53,457 nucleotides of DNA from NCBI GenBank assembly GCA_949296415.1, contig CASFQC010000012.1:1-53457 (forward strand). Direction: 5' to 3'. The stretch is from an uncultured Bacteroides sp. (lineage in GTDB: Bacteria; Bacteroidota; Bacteroidia; Bacteroidales; Bacteroidaceae). Under the pieces are notes generated by a model. It did no database searches, was not told the DNA's origin, and saw only the letters and a program-made list of their open reading frames with translations. A program made the position numbers and the translations under genes. Positions 17,993 through 26,546 of this stretch are shown here, piece after piece (position 1 is the first letter of the stretch; each line of letters opens with the position of its first letter).

Positions 17993-19639
17993 TCAGACTA
18001 TTTCTATGCCCTGCTCCTTGCAAAGTTGCAGTCCCAGTTCCTTCAGGCGGAACTTCTGTATTTTTCCGCTTCCGGTCATGGGGAACTCTTTTACGAAGAA
18101 CACGTATTTGGGAATCTTGTAGCGCGATATCTTGCCTGTGCAGAAGTCGCGCACGTCGCTTTCGTGTAGGTCGGCTCCTTCTTGCAGGATGATGAACGCC
18201 CCTACCTGCTCCCCGTATCTTTTCGAGGGAATGCCTGCCACCTGTACGTCCTTCACTCCGGGCAGGCGGTAGAGGAACTCTTCTATCTCACGCGGATAGA
18301 TGTTTTCCCCTCCCCGTATTATCATGTCCTTGATGCGTCCGGTGATGCGGTAGTTCCCTTGTCCGTCTTTCACGCCCAGGTCTCCGCTGTGCAGGAATCC
18401 GTCCTTGTCTATCACTTCGGCGGTGGCTTGCGGGTTCTTGTAGTAGCCTTTCATGGTGTTGTAGCCACGGTTGCACATTTCTCCCTGTACGCCTGTGGGA
18501 CATTCCTTTCCGGTCTCAGGGTCGATGACGCGCACTTCGGTGTGCTCGAAGTCCCTGCCTACGGTATGGCAACGCACGTCGAACGGGTCGTCGATGCGCG
18601 AGGCGGTCATGCCCGGTGAGGCTTCGGTCAGTCCGTAGACGCTGGTCACTTTCATGAACATCTTCTCCTCCACCTGTCTCATCAGTTCCACGGGACATAG
18701 CGAGCCGGCCATGATGCCTGTGCGCAGGCTGCTGAGGTCGAACAGGTCGAACATGGGGTGGTTCAGTTCGGCGATGAACATGGTGGGCACTCCGTAGAGG
18801 GCCGTACAACGTTCCTTGTGCACGGAGGCCAGCACCACCAAGGGGTCGAAGCGTTCCACCATCACTTCGGTGCAGCCGTGTGTCAGACAGTTCATGGTGG
18901 CCAGCACCACGCCGAAGCAGTGGAACAGGGGCACGCATACGCAGAGCTTGTCTTCCTGGGTGAACTTCATGTGCTCTCCGGTAAGGTATCCGTTGTTTGC
19001 TATATTATAATGTGTCAGCATCACGCCTTTGGGGAATCCGGTAGTTCCGCTGGTGTATTGCATGTTCACCACATCGTGACAGTTCACCTGGGCTTTCAGT
19101 TCGTCCAGCCGGGTGTTGTCGGTGTTCTCGCCTACAAGCAGCAGTTCGGTGGTGTTGTACATGCCCCGGTGTTTCTCCTGTCCCACGTACACTACGTTCC
19201 TCATTTGCGGGAAGCGTTCGCTTTTGAGGTGCCCGCGCTGGCAGGTGCGCAGTTCGGGCAGCATCTGGTAGGTCATCTGCACGAAGTCGCTGTCGCGTTC
19301 GCCGTTGACTATGCACAAGGTGTGCATGTCCGAGTTCTGGCATAGGTATTCCAGTTCTGCCTGCTTGTAGTTGGTGTTTACGGTGACGTACACCGCGCCT
19401 ATCTTGGCGCAGGCGTAGAGCAGTGTGAGCCAGTCGGGCACGTTGGCCGCCCATATGCCTACGTGTGTGCCCCGGCCTACGCCTATGGATATGAGTCCTT
19501 TGGCCATGTTGTCCACACGGCGGTTGAACTGGCTCCAGGTGAAGCGCAGGTTACGGTCGGAATATACTATGTATTCTTTGTCGGGAGTGGTGGAGGCCCA
19601 GTGTTCCAGCCATTGCCCGAGTGTGAGTTCTGAAAGCAT
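17993..19639 (-). CDS. AMP-binding acyl-CoA synthetase
   Basis: A 548-aa ANL-superfamily enzyme that activates a carboxylic acid with ATP to an acyl-AMP and then to acyl-CoA. Hallmarks are [17 protein letters not shown] (P-loop A3), the GLTEASPG core motif, [25 protein letters not shown] and the C-terminal Lys in [11 protein letters not shown] chose [11 protein letters not shown] as the start because it is preceded by an A-rich stretch; an in-frame Met 13 codons upstream lies in GC-rich sequence. The chain length of the acid is unknown. It follows the xre-cupin gene by 111 bp, a pairing that suggests the regulator controls it. Confidence 0.9.
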   Translation of the reverse strand: MLSELTLGQWLEHWASTTPDKEYIVYSDRNLRFTWSQFNRRVDNMAKGLISIGVGRGTHVGIWAANVPDWLTLLYACAKIGAVYVTVNTNYKQAELEYLCQNSDMHTLCIVNGERDSDFVQMTYQMLPELRTCQRGHLKSERFPQMRNVVYVGQEKHRGMYNTTELLLVGENTDNTRLDELKAQVNCHDVVNMQYTSGTTGFPKGVMLTHYNIANNGYLTGEHMKFTQEDKLCVCVPLFHCFGVVLATMNCLTHGCTEVMVERFDPLVVLASVHKERCTALYGVPTMFIAELNHPMFDLFDLSSLRTGIMAGSLCPVELMRQVEEKMFMKVTSVYGLTEASPGMTASRIDDPFDVRCHTVGRDFEHTEVRVIDPETGKECPTGVQGEMCNRGYNTMKGYYKNPQATAEVIDKDGFLHSGDLGVKDGQGNYRITGRIKDMIIRGGENIYPREIEEFLYRLPGVKDVQVAGIPSKRYGEQVGAFIILQEGADLHESDVRDFCTGKISRYKIPKYVFFVKEFPMTGSGKIQKFRLKELGLQLCKEQGIEIV

Positions 19640-19750
19640 TTTCTTGTGGGGTAATGAAAGATTAGGGGTTTGTGGCATTCCGGCGGCCGCGCGCGGAGGC
19701 GGGACCGCCTTCCGGCGGCGTGTGTTCCCGTCCCCCGTCTTCCGCCGTCT

Positions 19751-20326
19751 TTATGCAGGGGTGTAGATTACAGCCAGAATCTTGGCTGCCTGTCCCTGGT
19801 AGGCGTGTACGTGGTGTGGCACGATGGAGTCATAGTATATGCTGTCGCCTTCTTCCAGCAGGTAGGTGTTCTTGCCGTAGCATATCTCCATGGTGCCTTC
19901 CATCACCATGATGAATTCCTCGCCCTCGTGCGAGGACAGCACGAAGTCGTTGTTGTCTGTGGGAGCCACGTCTATGATGAAAGGTTCCATGTGGCGGTCT
20001 GATTTCGACTTGGCCAGCGAGTGGTATTCCATGTGCTTGCGGCTCTGGATGGCGTTGTTGGAGAAGCTTATGCTGTCGCTTGCTTCCGACTTGCGGCAGA
20101 TGGCGGGTCCTGTCTCGTCCTGGTCGTCGAGGAAGGTGCCCAGACGCACGCCCAGCACGCGGGCTATCTTGATGAGGGGTGCCAGCGAGGGCAGGTCGGT
20201 GTTGTCTTCTATGCGTTTCACTTGTTCTATGGCCAGTCCGGAACGTTCGGCCAGTTCTTCCATGCTGATGCTCTTGCTTTCGCGGAGGGACTTTATCTTC
20301 TCTCCTACAATCTTGCTTGTGTCCAT
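19751..20326 (-). CDS. XRE-family regulator with C-terminal cupin domain
   Basis: A 191-aa transcription factor. The N-terminal helix-turn-helix (residues about 5-60) contains ISMEELAERSGLAIEQVKRIED, and the C-terminal cupin (about 120-190) contains EGEEFIMVMEGTMEICYG and DSIVPHHVHAY. The start MDTSKIVGEK was preferred over a Met 21 codons upstream because the HTH family begins here. HTH-cupin proteins often sense a small ligand and regulate the neighbouring gene, here the acyl-CoA synthetase; that link is an inference. A MITE-like element lies 155 bp upstream. Confidence 0.92.
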   Translation of the reverse strand: MDTSKIVGEKIKSLRESKSISMEELAERSGLAIEQVKRIEDNTDLPSLAPLIKIARVLGVRLGTFLDDQDETGPAICRKSEASDSISFSNNAIQSRKHMEYHSLAKSKSDRHMEPFIIDVAPTDNNDFVLSSHEGEEFIMVMEGTMEICYGKNTYLLEEGDSIYYDSIVPHHVHAYQGQAAKILAVIYTPA

Positions 20327-20481
20327 AACTGTTGAGTAAATTAGGGGTCTCCCTCCGCTTTCCCTTGTGGAAAGGCAGATGGGGGACATAAGGTTTTCTG
20401 ATTGGTCTGTCGGTACAGGCTCCGCCCGCTTTCTCCCTTGGGGCAGAGAGGACGGACGGCGGTTCTCCGTTGTCCGGCCTT

Positions 20482-20656
20482 AGAGCCTGTTTGATTTTTC
20501 CTTTTTAAGGTTTTTATCCAGTCTGTTCCCAAGCCTTTTTCCGGCCTTTTCCCCGTTCCCCTTTGTCACGTAGCCCGCTACGCTTCTCATGATAACGGGA
20601 AAACATTCTCGGAAAAACCTCTCAAAACAGTACTGGGCAAAAATTAAACAGGCTCT
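20482..20656. mobile_element. MITE-like palindromic element, complete copy
   Basis: About 175 bp bounded by near-perfect terminal inverted repeats: AGAGCCTGTTTGATTTTT at the left and the complement of AGAGCCTGTTTAATTTTT at the right (1 mismatch in 18). The whole element is an imperfect palindrome around the central CGTAGCCCGCTACG (about 20569-20582). A clearly related copy starts at 53296. It contains no gene and lies between the divergent xre-cupin and EamA genes. I could not establish a target-site duplication. Confidence 0.75.
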
Positions 20657-20738
20657 TACCGCTGGCAAATGTAAGATATTCTTAGCCCGTTTGCAACAAA
20701 ATGCGGAGAAATGTGTACGGAAATCGGCCTGTGTTGCG

Positions 20739-20746
20739 TACTTTTG
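20739..20746 (+). promoter_or_regulatory. -7 box (TACTTTTG) of the EamA gene
   Basis: TACTTTTG matches TAnnTTTG and lies 23 bp before the chosen ATG at 20770, so the leader is short. This supports that ATG over an in-frame Met upstream of the box. Confidence 0.55.
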
Positions 20747-20769
20747 CGGCCGTTTTAAACAGAAGTGGT

Positions 20770-21696
20770 ATGTCTAAGTTCAGTCTGAAAGGTCATGGCG
20801 CCATGTTGGGTGCCAATGTGATGTGGGGGCTCATGTCGCCCCTGGCCAAGTTTGTGATGATAGGCGGTGCGGTCAGCCCGCTGGTGGTGACGGATTTGCG
20901 TGTGTTCGGCGCCATGGTGCTGTTCTGGGTGGTGTCGTTCTTCTGCAAGCCTGAGCATGTGGGACATAAGGACATGGCCCGGCTGTTCGGCGCCTCGCTG
21001 CTTGCCATTGTGTTCAACCAGGGTTGTTTCATATCGGGGGTGGGGCTTACGTCGCCTGCCGACGCATCCATCATCACCACCAGCATGCCGTTGTGGGCCA
21101 TGGTGCTGGCCGCCTTCTTCCTGAAGGAGCCTATTACGGGCAGGAAGGTGCTGGGCATAGCCGCCGGAGCCACGGGCGCGCTGCTGCTCATTCTGGGCAG
21201 CCGGCATGGCGGACAGCAGGGGGCGGACAACAGTGTGCTGGGTGACTTGCTGGTGTTGCTGGCCCAGCTGAGCTATGCCTCGTACATCGTGCTGTTCAAG
21301 GATTTTGTGGGACGCTATTCGCTGGTCACCATCATGAAGTGGATGTTCACTTACGCCTTCATCTGCCTGCTGCCTTTCTCCGCACCCGACCTGATGAGTG
21401 CCGACTGGGCCGCGCTGGGCATGCGCGAGGTGGGTGCGCTGGCGTTTGTGGTGGTGTGCGCCACTTTCCTTAGCTATATGCTGATTGTGGTGGGGCAGAA
21501 GGAACTGAGGCCTACCGTGGCCAGCATGTACAACTATGTGCAGCCTGTGGTGGCCTGTCTGGTGGCCGTGTGGTGGGGCATGGACAGCTTCAACCTGATG
21601 AAGGGCATGGCCGTGGCGCTCATCTTCGGGGGAGTTTATCTGGTCACCATCAGCCGGAGCCGCAAGGATATGGAGGCGGCGGGAAGGGAAGTGTGA
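20770..21696 (+). CDS. EamA/DMT-family transporter
   Basis: A 308-aa inner-membrane protein with about ten hydrophobic segments forming two EamA repeats. The first begins GANVMWGLMSPLAKFV and the second near LGDLLVLLAQLSYASYIVLFKDF. These drug/metabolite transporters export amino acids, nucleotides or drugs; the substrate here is unknown. The start MSKFSLKGHG lies just past a promoter box. The gene is monocistronic as far as I can see, since a 460-bp repeat follows. Confidence 0.93.
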   Translation: MSKFSLKGHGAMLGANVMWGLMSPLAKFVMIGGAVSPLVVTDLRVFGAMVLFWVVSFFCKPEHVGHKDMARLFGASLLAIVFNQGCFISGVGLTSPADASIITTSMPLWAMVLAAFFLKEPITGRKVLGIAAGATGALLLILGSRHGGQQGADNSVLGDLLVLLAQLSYASYIVLFKDFVGRYSLVTIMKWMFTYAFICLLPFSAPDLMSADWAALGMREVGALAFVVVCATFLSYMLIVVGQKELRPTVASMYNYVQPVVACLVAVWWGMDSFNLMKGMAVALIFGGVYLVTISRSRKDMEAAGREV

Positions 21697-21742
21697 GGAG
21701 GATGGCATATCTGGCCTGTGTGCGAGGTGTGCCTTCCGCCTG

Positions 21743-22202
21743 TTGACATTCTGACACTTTGCTTTCTTTTAACACGGAGAATCGCTTGTTTCCGGCCAAG
21801 GGAAGGGGTGGTGGAAAAGAACGCAGGATTTTTTCGCCTTTCTTCTTGTACCTTAGGATGATAGCCTGGATTTTAACACTTCACGACCCGTCGGAAAATG
21901 CGGAAAAATCTGTCCGGAATGCCGTTTTCCGCAGGGCGGAGACGGACAACATATCATCAGGAACCGGGCAATAGGTCATCCGCCGGCGGATGACAGGTCG
22001 CCAGCTGGCGGAAAACAGGTAGCTTGCGTGACGAAAACGGCTTTCTGTCTGCCGTTTTATTAACATAAAGAAACATACTGGCCTGTTTTACGCTTATTTT
22101 TAATCTATTTAAACGGATGTATCCTTACATTATCCGTTTTTCTTCCTGCCTTTGAAAAAGTGCCGGTTAGCGGAATGGCCGGAAACGTCGCTTTATGTAA
22201 GC
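21743..22202 (+). repeat. 460-bp dispersed intergenic repeat, copy A
   Basis: Recognisable by ACACTTTGC...TTTAACACGGAGAATCGC at the left, GGAAAAGAACGCAGG, TTTTAACACTTC, GGAAAA.GCGGAAAAA, short inverted repeats such as GGTCATCCGCCGGCGGATGAC, and TATTAACATAAAGAAACA toward the right. Copies B (29840-30300, reverse) and C (45724-46184, forward) share this order. The right end points to the DUF2723 gene, whose -7 box lies about 150 bp downstream. A reading frame (21759-21974) stays open through the left half. Confidence 0.8.
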
Positions 22203-22348
22203 AAAATGGCGGATATGCTGTCTTTCTGCCGATGCGGAGACGGGCATTTCCATGCCGACCTTATGGCACAAGTCCGAAATAAGCGGATAAAAATCTTAAA
22301 AAGGACAATTTAAACAGTATATGAATCGGAGGCTACGGGCTAATTCAC

Positions 22349-22356
22349 TATCTTTG
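22349..22356 (+). promoter_or_regulatory. -7 box (TATCTTTG) of the DUF2723-deacetylase pair
   Basis: TATCTTTG fits TAnnTTTG. It is 92 bp upstream of the DUF2723 start codon and downstream of repeat copy A. Confidence 0.55.
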
Positions 22357-22447
22357 CGGCCGTGTATGCCCGTACCTGTTCCGAGCGGGAGGCGGGAAGG
22401 ACACATGCGACACAAGTAATCTCTTATACATTTTTATTCATTTTGGA

Positions 22448-25400
22448 ATGAAACGATACAGCACCGTAAACAACCTCATGGGTTGGATTACTTTCCTTAT
22501 TGCGTCGACGGTCTACTGCATGACCATCGAACCTACCGCAAGCTTCTGGGACTGCGGGGAGTTCATCACCACCGGTTACAAACTGGAAGTGGGCCATCCG
22601 CCCGGAGCACCGTTCTTCATGCTGATGTCCAACTTCTTCACCCAGCTGGTTTCCGACCCCTCACAGGTGGCCAAGATGGTAAACTACATGAGCGCGCTGA
22701 TGAGCGGCGCCTGTATCATGTTCCTGTTCTGGACCATCACGCACCTGGTGCGCCGTCTGGTGGTCAAAGAACGCGAAGGCGTCAGCAGCGGACAGCTGGT
22801 GGCTATCATGGGCAGCGGACTGGTGGGCGCGCTGGCCTATACCTTCAGCGACACTTTCTGGTTCTCGGCCGTAGAGGGTGAGGTCTATGCCTTCTCCTCG
22901 CTGTTCACCGCCGTGGTGTTCTGGCTCATACTGAAGTGGGAAGATGTGGCCGACCAGCCCCACAGCGACCGTTGGCTGGTGCTCATAGCCTATCTTACCG
23001 GTCTGTCCATAGGTGTGCATCTGCTGAACCTGCTGTGCCTGCCCGCTATCGTGCTGGTGTATTATTATAAGAAAGTGCCCGATGCCGACGCCAAAGGCTC
23101 TCTCCTGGCTCTGGCGGTATCCATGGTCCTGGTGGCTGTGGTGCTCTACGGCATGGTGCCCGGCATAGTGAAGGTGGGCGGATGGTTCGAACTGCTGTTT
23201 GTCAACGTGCTGGGTTGCCCGTTCAACACCGGCGTCATCATCTATGTCGTGGTGATGGCCGCCAGCCTCATATGGGGAGTGTACGAGAGCTATCAGGACC
23301 GCAACAAGATGCGCATGGCCTGCTCCTTCGTGCTCTCCATAGCCCTGCTCGGCATACCTTTCTACGGCCACGGAGCCAGCGCGGTGGTGATAGGCGTTGT
23401 GGTGCTGGCCTTGCTGTGGCTCTACGTCAGCCCGCGCACGCAGGCACGCCTCAAGCAGAGGTTCCGTCTGAGCGCACGCGCCATGAACACAGCCATGTTG
23501 TGTACCATGATGATAGTCATAGGCTACTCTTCCTACGCCCTCATCGTGATACGTTCCACCGCCAACACCCCCATGGACCAGAACTCGCCCGAAGACATAT
23601 TCACCCTGGGCGAATACCTGGGCCGCGAGCAGTATGGCACACGCCCCCTGTTCTACGGGCCGGCCTACAGCTCCAAGATAGCCCTTGACGTGGAAGACGG
23701 CTACTGCGTGCCCCGCGTAAGCTCCAGCCAGACCAAGTACGTGCGCAAGCCCAAGGACACTCCCGATGAGAAAGACCGGTACATAGAGATACCCGGACGC
23801 ATAGAATATGAATACGCGCAGAACATGTTGTTTCCCCGCATGTACAGCAGCCTGCACACCCAGTATTACCAGAGCTGGATGGACATAAAGGGACGCGATG
23901 TGAGCTACGACGAATGCGGCACGCCGGTGACGGTGAATATCCCCACGCAGTGGGAGAACATCAAGTTCTTTTTCAGCTATCAGCTGAACTGGATGTACTG
24001 GCGCTACTTTATGTGGAACTTCGCCGGACGGCAGAACGACCTGCAAGGCGGAGGAGAGATAGAGCACGGCAACTGGATTACCGGCATATCCTTCATTGAT
24101 AACTGGCTCATAGGCGACCAGTCGCAACTGCCTACCGAGCTGAAAGAGAACAAGGGACACAACGTATTCTACTGTCTTCCCTTGCTGCTGGGCATGCTGG
24201 GCCTGTTGTGGCAGGCCTACCGGGGACAGAAAGGCATACAACAGTTCTGGGTGGTGTTCTTCCTGTTTTTCATGACGGGCATAGCCATCGTGCTTTACCT
24301 GAACCAGACCCCCCAGCAGCCGCGTGAACGCGACTACGCCTACGCAGGCTCCTTCTACGCCTACGCCATATGGATAGGCATGGGCGTGGCCGGACTGGTC
24401 CACCTGCTGCATCGATACCTCAAGATGAAGGAACTGCCTGCCGCCATTGCCATGTCGGCGCTGTGCCTGTTGGTGCCCATACAGATGGCCAGCCAGACTT
24501 GGGACGACCACGACCGCAGCGGACGTTATGTGTGCCGCGACTTCGGCCAGAACTACCTGATGTCATTGCAGGAGAGTGGCAACCCCATCATCTTCACTAA
24601 CGGAGACAACGACACCTTCCCCCTGTGGTATAACCAGGAGACGGAAGGCTGCCGCACCGATGTGCGCACCTGTAACCTGAGCTATCTGCAGACAGACTGG
24701 TACATTGACCAGATGCGCCGCCCGGCTTACGACTCTCCCTCGTTGCCCATTAACTGGAGCCGTAAGGAATACATGGAAGGCACCAACGACTACGTGCCCA
24801 TACGGCCCGAATACAAGCAAAGCATAGATGCCCTCTATGCGGAAGCCGCGAAAGAATCGACTGCAGGAAACCGGGAGGTGATGATAAACGTGCAGAAAGA
24901 GTTCGGAGACAATCCCTACGAATTGAAGAACATCCTGAAATACTGGGTACGCAGTAAGGACGAGAAACTCCGTGTCATTCCTACGGACAGCATTGTGGTC
25001 AAGGTGGACAAGGACGCCGTGCGCCGTAGCGGGATGCTCATACCGGGCGACTCTATTCCCGACTACATGCACATCTCTCTCAAAGGCAAGCATGCTTTGT
25101 ACAAGAGTGAGCTGATGATGCTTGAGATGCTGGCCGAGACCAATTGGGAGCGTCCGCTTTACATTGCCGTCAGCGTGGGGATGGAGAACCGCCTGAATCT
25201 GGACAACCACTTCATGCTTGAAGGTCTGGCCTACCGCTTCACGCCGTTCGATACATCCAAGACCGGCGTGAGCGTGGACAGCGAAAGGATGTACGACAAT
25301 CTGATGCACAAGTTCAAGTTCGGAGGCATAGACAAGCCCGGCATTTACATTGACGAGAATGCTATGCGCATGTGCTATTCTCACCGCCGTATCTTTGCCC

Positions 25401-25792
25401 AGCTGGCCATGCAACTCGCGTCTGAAGGCAAGACCGACAAGGCCAGGGAGGTGCTGGACTATGCTGAGAAGATGATTCCCGCCATGAACGTGCCTTATGA
25501 TTGGGATAACGGTGCCTATCAGATGGCCGGTGTCTATGCGGAGATTGGCGATACGGACAAGGCCGGACACATTCTGAAGGCTTTGGCGGACAAGGCTGTG
25601 GAATACTGTAACTGGTATCTCAGCTTGGATACGAAACGCTTCTACATTTCCGCCGGTGAGTTTGAAAGACACTGGAGGGCGCTGAACATGGAAGTCGAAC
25701 TGATGAAGAGATGCCAACTGCCGGAAGCCGGCCAGTACGATGAAAAGGCAAACCAACTGCAACATCTTTATAATAGCCGCCTGCCACAATAA
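22448..25792 (+). CDS. DUF2723 / glycosyltransferase family 117 membrane protein
   Basis: A 1114-aa integral membrane protein with many hydrophobic segments and a large soluble C-terminal part with repeat-like helices (from about residue 800). The hallmark lies near the N-terminus: FWDCGEFITTGYKLEVGHPP, an acidic first-loop motif like that of GT-C enzymes that use lipid-linked sugars. It probably transfers sugar to protein or glycan at the membrane; the acceptor is unknown. The stop overlaps the start of the polysaccharide deacetylase gene (TAATG), so the two are translationally coupled. Confidence 0.92.
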   Translation: MKRYSTVNNLMGWITFLIASTVYCMTIEPTASFWDCGEFITTGYKLEVGHPPGAPFFMLMSNFFTQLVSDPSQVAKMVNYMSALMSGACIMFLFWTITHLVRRLVVKEREGVSSGQLVAIMGSGLVGALAYTFSDTFWFSAVEGEVYAFSSLFTAVVFWLILKWEDVADQPHSDRWLVLIAYLTGLSIGVHLLNLLCLPAIVLVYYYKKVPDADAKGSLLALAVSMVLVAVVLYGMVPGIVKVGGWFELLFVNVLGCPFNTGVIIYVVVMAASLIWGVYESYQDRNKMRMACSFVLSIALLGIPFYGHGASAVVIGVVVLALLWLYVSPRTQARLKQRFRLSARAMNTAMLCTMMIVIGYSSYALIVIRSTANTPMDQNSPEDIFTLGEYLGREQYGTRPLFYGPAYSSKIALDVEDGYCVPRVSSSQTKYVRKPKDTPDEKDRYIEIPGRIEYEYAQNMLFPRMYSSLHTQYYQSWMDIKGRDVSYDECGTPVTVNIPTQWENIKFFFSYQLNWMYWRYFMWNFAGRQNDLQGGGEIEHGNWITGISFIDNWLIGDQSQLPTELKENKGHNVFYCLPLLLGMLGLLWQAYRGQKGIQQFWVVFFLFFMTGIAIVLYLNQTPQQPRERDYAYAGSFYAYAIWIGMGVAGLVHLLHRYLKMKELPAAIAMSALCLLVPIQMASQTWDDHDRSGRYVCRDFGQNYLMSLQESGNPIIFTNGDNDTFPLWYNQETEGCRTDVRTCNLSYLQTDWYIDQMRRPAYDSPSLPINWSRKEYMEGTNDYVPIRPEYKQSIDALYAEAAKESTAGNREVMINVQKEFGDNPYELKNILKYWVRSKDEKLRVIPTDSIVVKVDKDAVRRSGMLIPGDSIPDYMHISLKGKHALYKSELMMLEMLAETNWERPLYIAVSVGMENRLNLDNHFMLEGLAYRFTPFDTSKTGVSVDSERMYDNLMHKFKFGGIDKPGIYIDENAMRMCYSHRRIFAQLAMQLASEGKTDKAREVLDYAEKMIPAMNVPYDWDNGAYQMAGVYAEIGDTDKAGHILKALADKAVEYCNWYLSLDTKRFYISAGEFERHWRALNMEVELMKRCQLPEAGQYDEKANQLQHLYNSRLPQ

Positions 25793-26451
25793 TGTTCATA
25801 GAACAACCTCCCCAATTGGTGCGCAAGCTATATGCCGGCGCACTATGGCGGCTTGATCCGAAAGATAGGGCCGTTTATCTGACTTTTGATGACGGCCCTA
25901 TCCCCGAAGTGACGCCGTGGGTACTTGACGTACTGGACAAATACGATGTGAAGGCCACTTTTTTCATGGTGGGCGATAACGTGAGGAAGCATCCCGACAT
26001 GTTCAGCCTGGTGGTGGAGCGCGGACACCGTGTGGGCAACCATACCTTCAACCATATAAGGGGATTCGAATATTCCGCTGCCGACTATATGGAGAATGCG
26101 CAAAAGACGGTGGATATCATGACCCGTACCGGAAGTGTGGACAATGTCCGGCTGGAGCAGGCCATGATGCCGCTGCTGTTCCGTCCTCCTCACGGGCATA
26201 TGGGATGGGGACAGTACAGGGCACTGAAGAAGGGTTATACCATAGTGATGTGGGACTTGGTGACGCGTGATTACAGCAAGAAGATGCGTCCCGAACAGGT
26301 CCTGCAAAACGTGAAGCATTATGTGAGGAATGGTTCCATAATCACTTTCCACGACTCGCTGAAATCCTGGAACAACGGTAATTTGCCTTACGCACTGCCG
26401 CGTGCCTTGGATTACCTGAAGTCTGAAGGCTACGCTTTCAGGCTGTTGTGA
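25792..26451 (+). CDS. polysaccharide deacetylase (NodB-like, CE4)
   Basis: A 219-aa protein carrying the CE4 motifs in order: TFDDGP (metal and base Asp), GNHTFNH (H-x3-H metal ligands), FRPPHGHMGWGQ and MWDLVTRDY, then ITFHDS near the C-terminus. This family removes N- or O-acetyl groups from peptidoglycan, chitin-like or other glycans. No signal peptide is obvious, so the location is unclear. It overlaps the stop of the GT117 gene by 1 nt, suggesting both act on one glycan. Confidence 0.93.
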   Translation: MFIEQPPQLVRKLYAGALWRLDPKDRAVYLTFDDGPIPEVTPWVLDVLDKYDVKATFFMVGDNVRKHPDMFSLVVERGHRVGNHTFNHIRGFEYSAADYMENAQKTVDIMTRTGSVDNVRLEQAMMPLLFRPPHGHMGWGQYRALKKGYTIVMWDLVTRDYSKKMRPEQVLQNVKHYVRNGSIITFHDSLKSWNNGNLPYALPRALDYLKSEGYAFRLL

Positions 26452-26469
26452 CAATAGAGATTATATATT

Positions 26470-26517
26470 CAGCCCGCCCCTACAGGTATGCCATTGCGTG
26501 CCTGTAGGGGCGGGCTG
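26470..26517. terminator. hairpin between convergent genes
   Basis: CAGCCCGCCCCTACAGG (26470-26486) and CCTGTAGGGGCGGGCTG (26501-26517) form a perfect 17-bp stem with a 14-nt loop between the deacetylase and DUF4861 genes, which end toward each other. There is no strong T-run, so termination may depend on the very stable stem. Confidence 0.6.
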
Positions 26518-26546
26518 TGTCTGTTTGTCTGTCTTGACGGGAAGCC

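Noticed and set aside
22661-24511. 616-codon minus-strand open frame over the DUF2723 gene
   Set aside because: Histidine- and glutamine-rich translation without domain sense, antisense to the well-supported GT117 gene.
26470-26517. Possible attachment or recombinase site at the perfect 17-bp inverted repeat
   Set aside because: It sits between convergent genes with no recombinase nearby; a terminator stem is the simpler reading.
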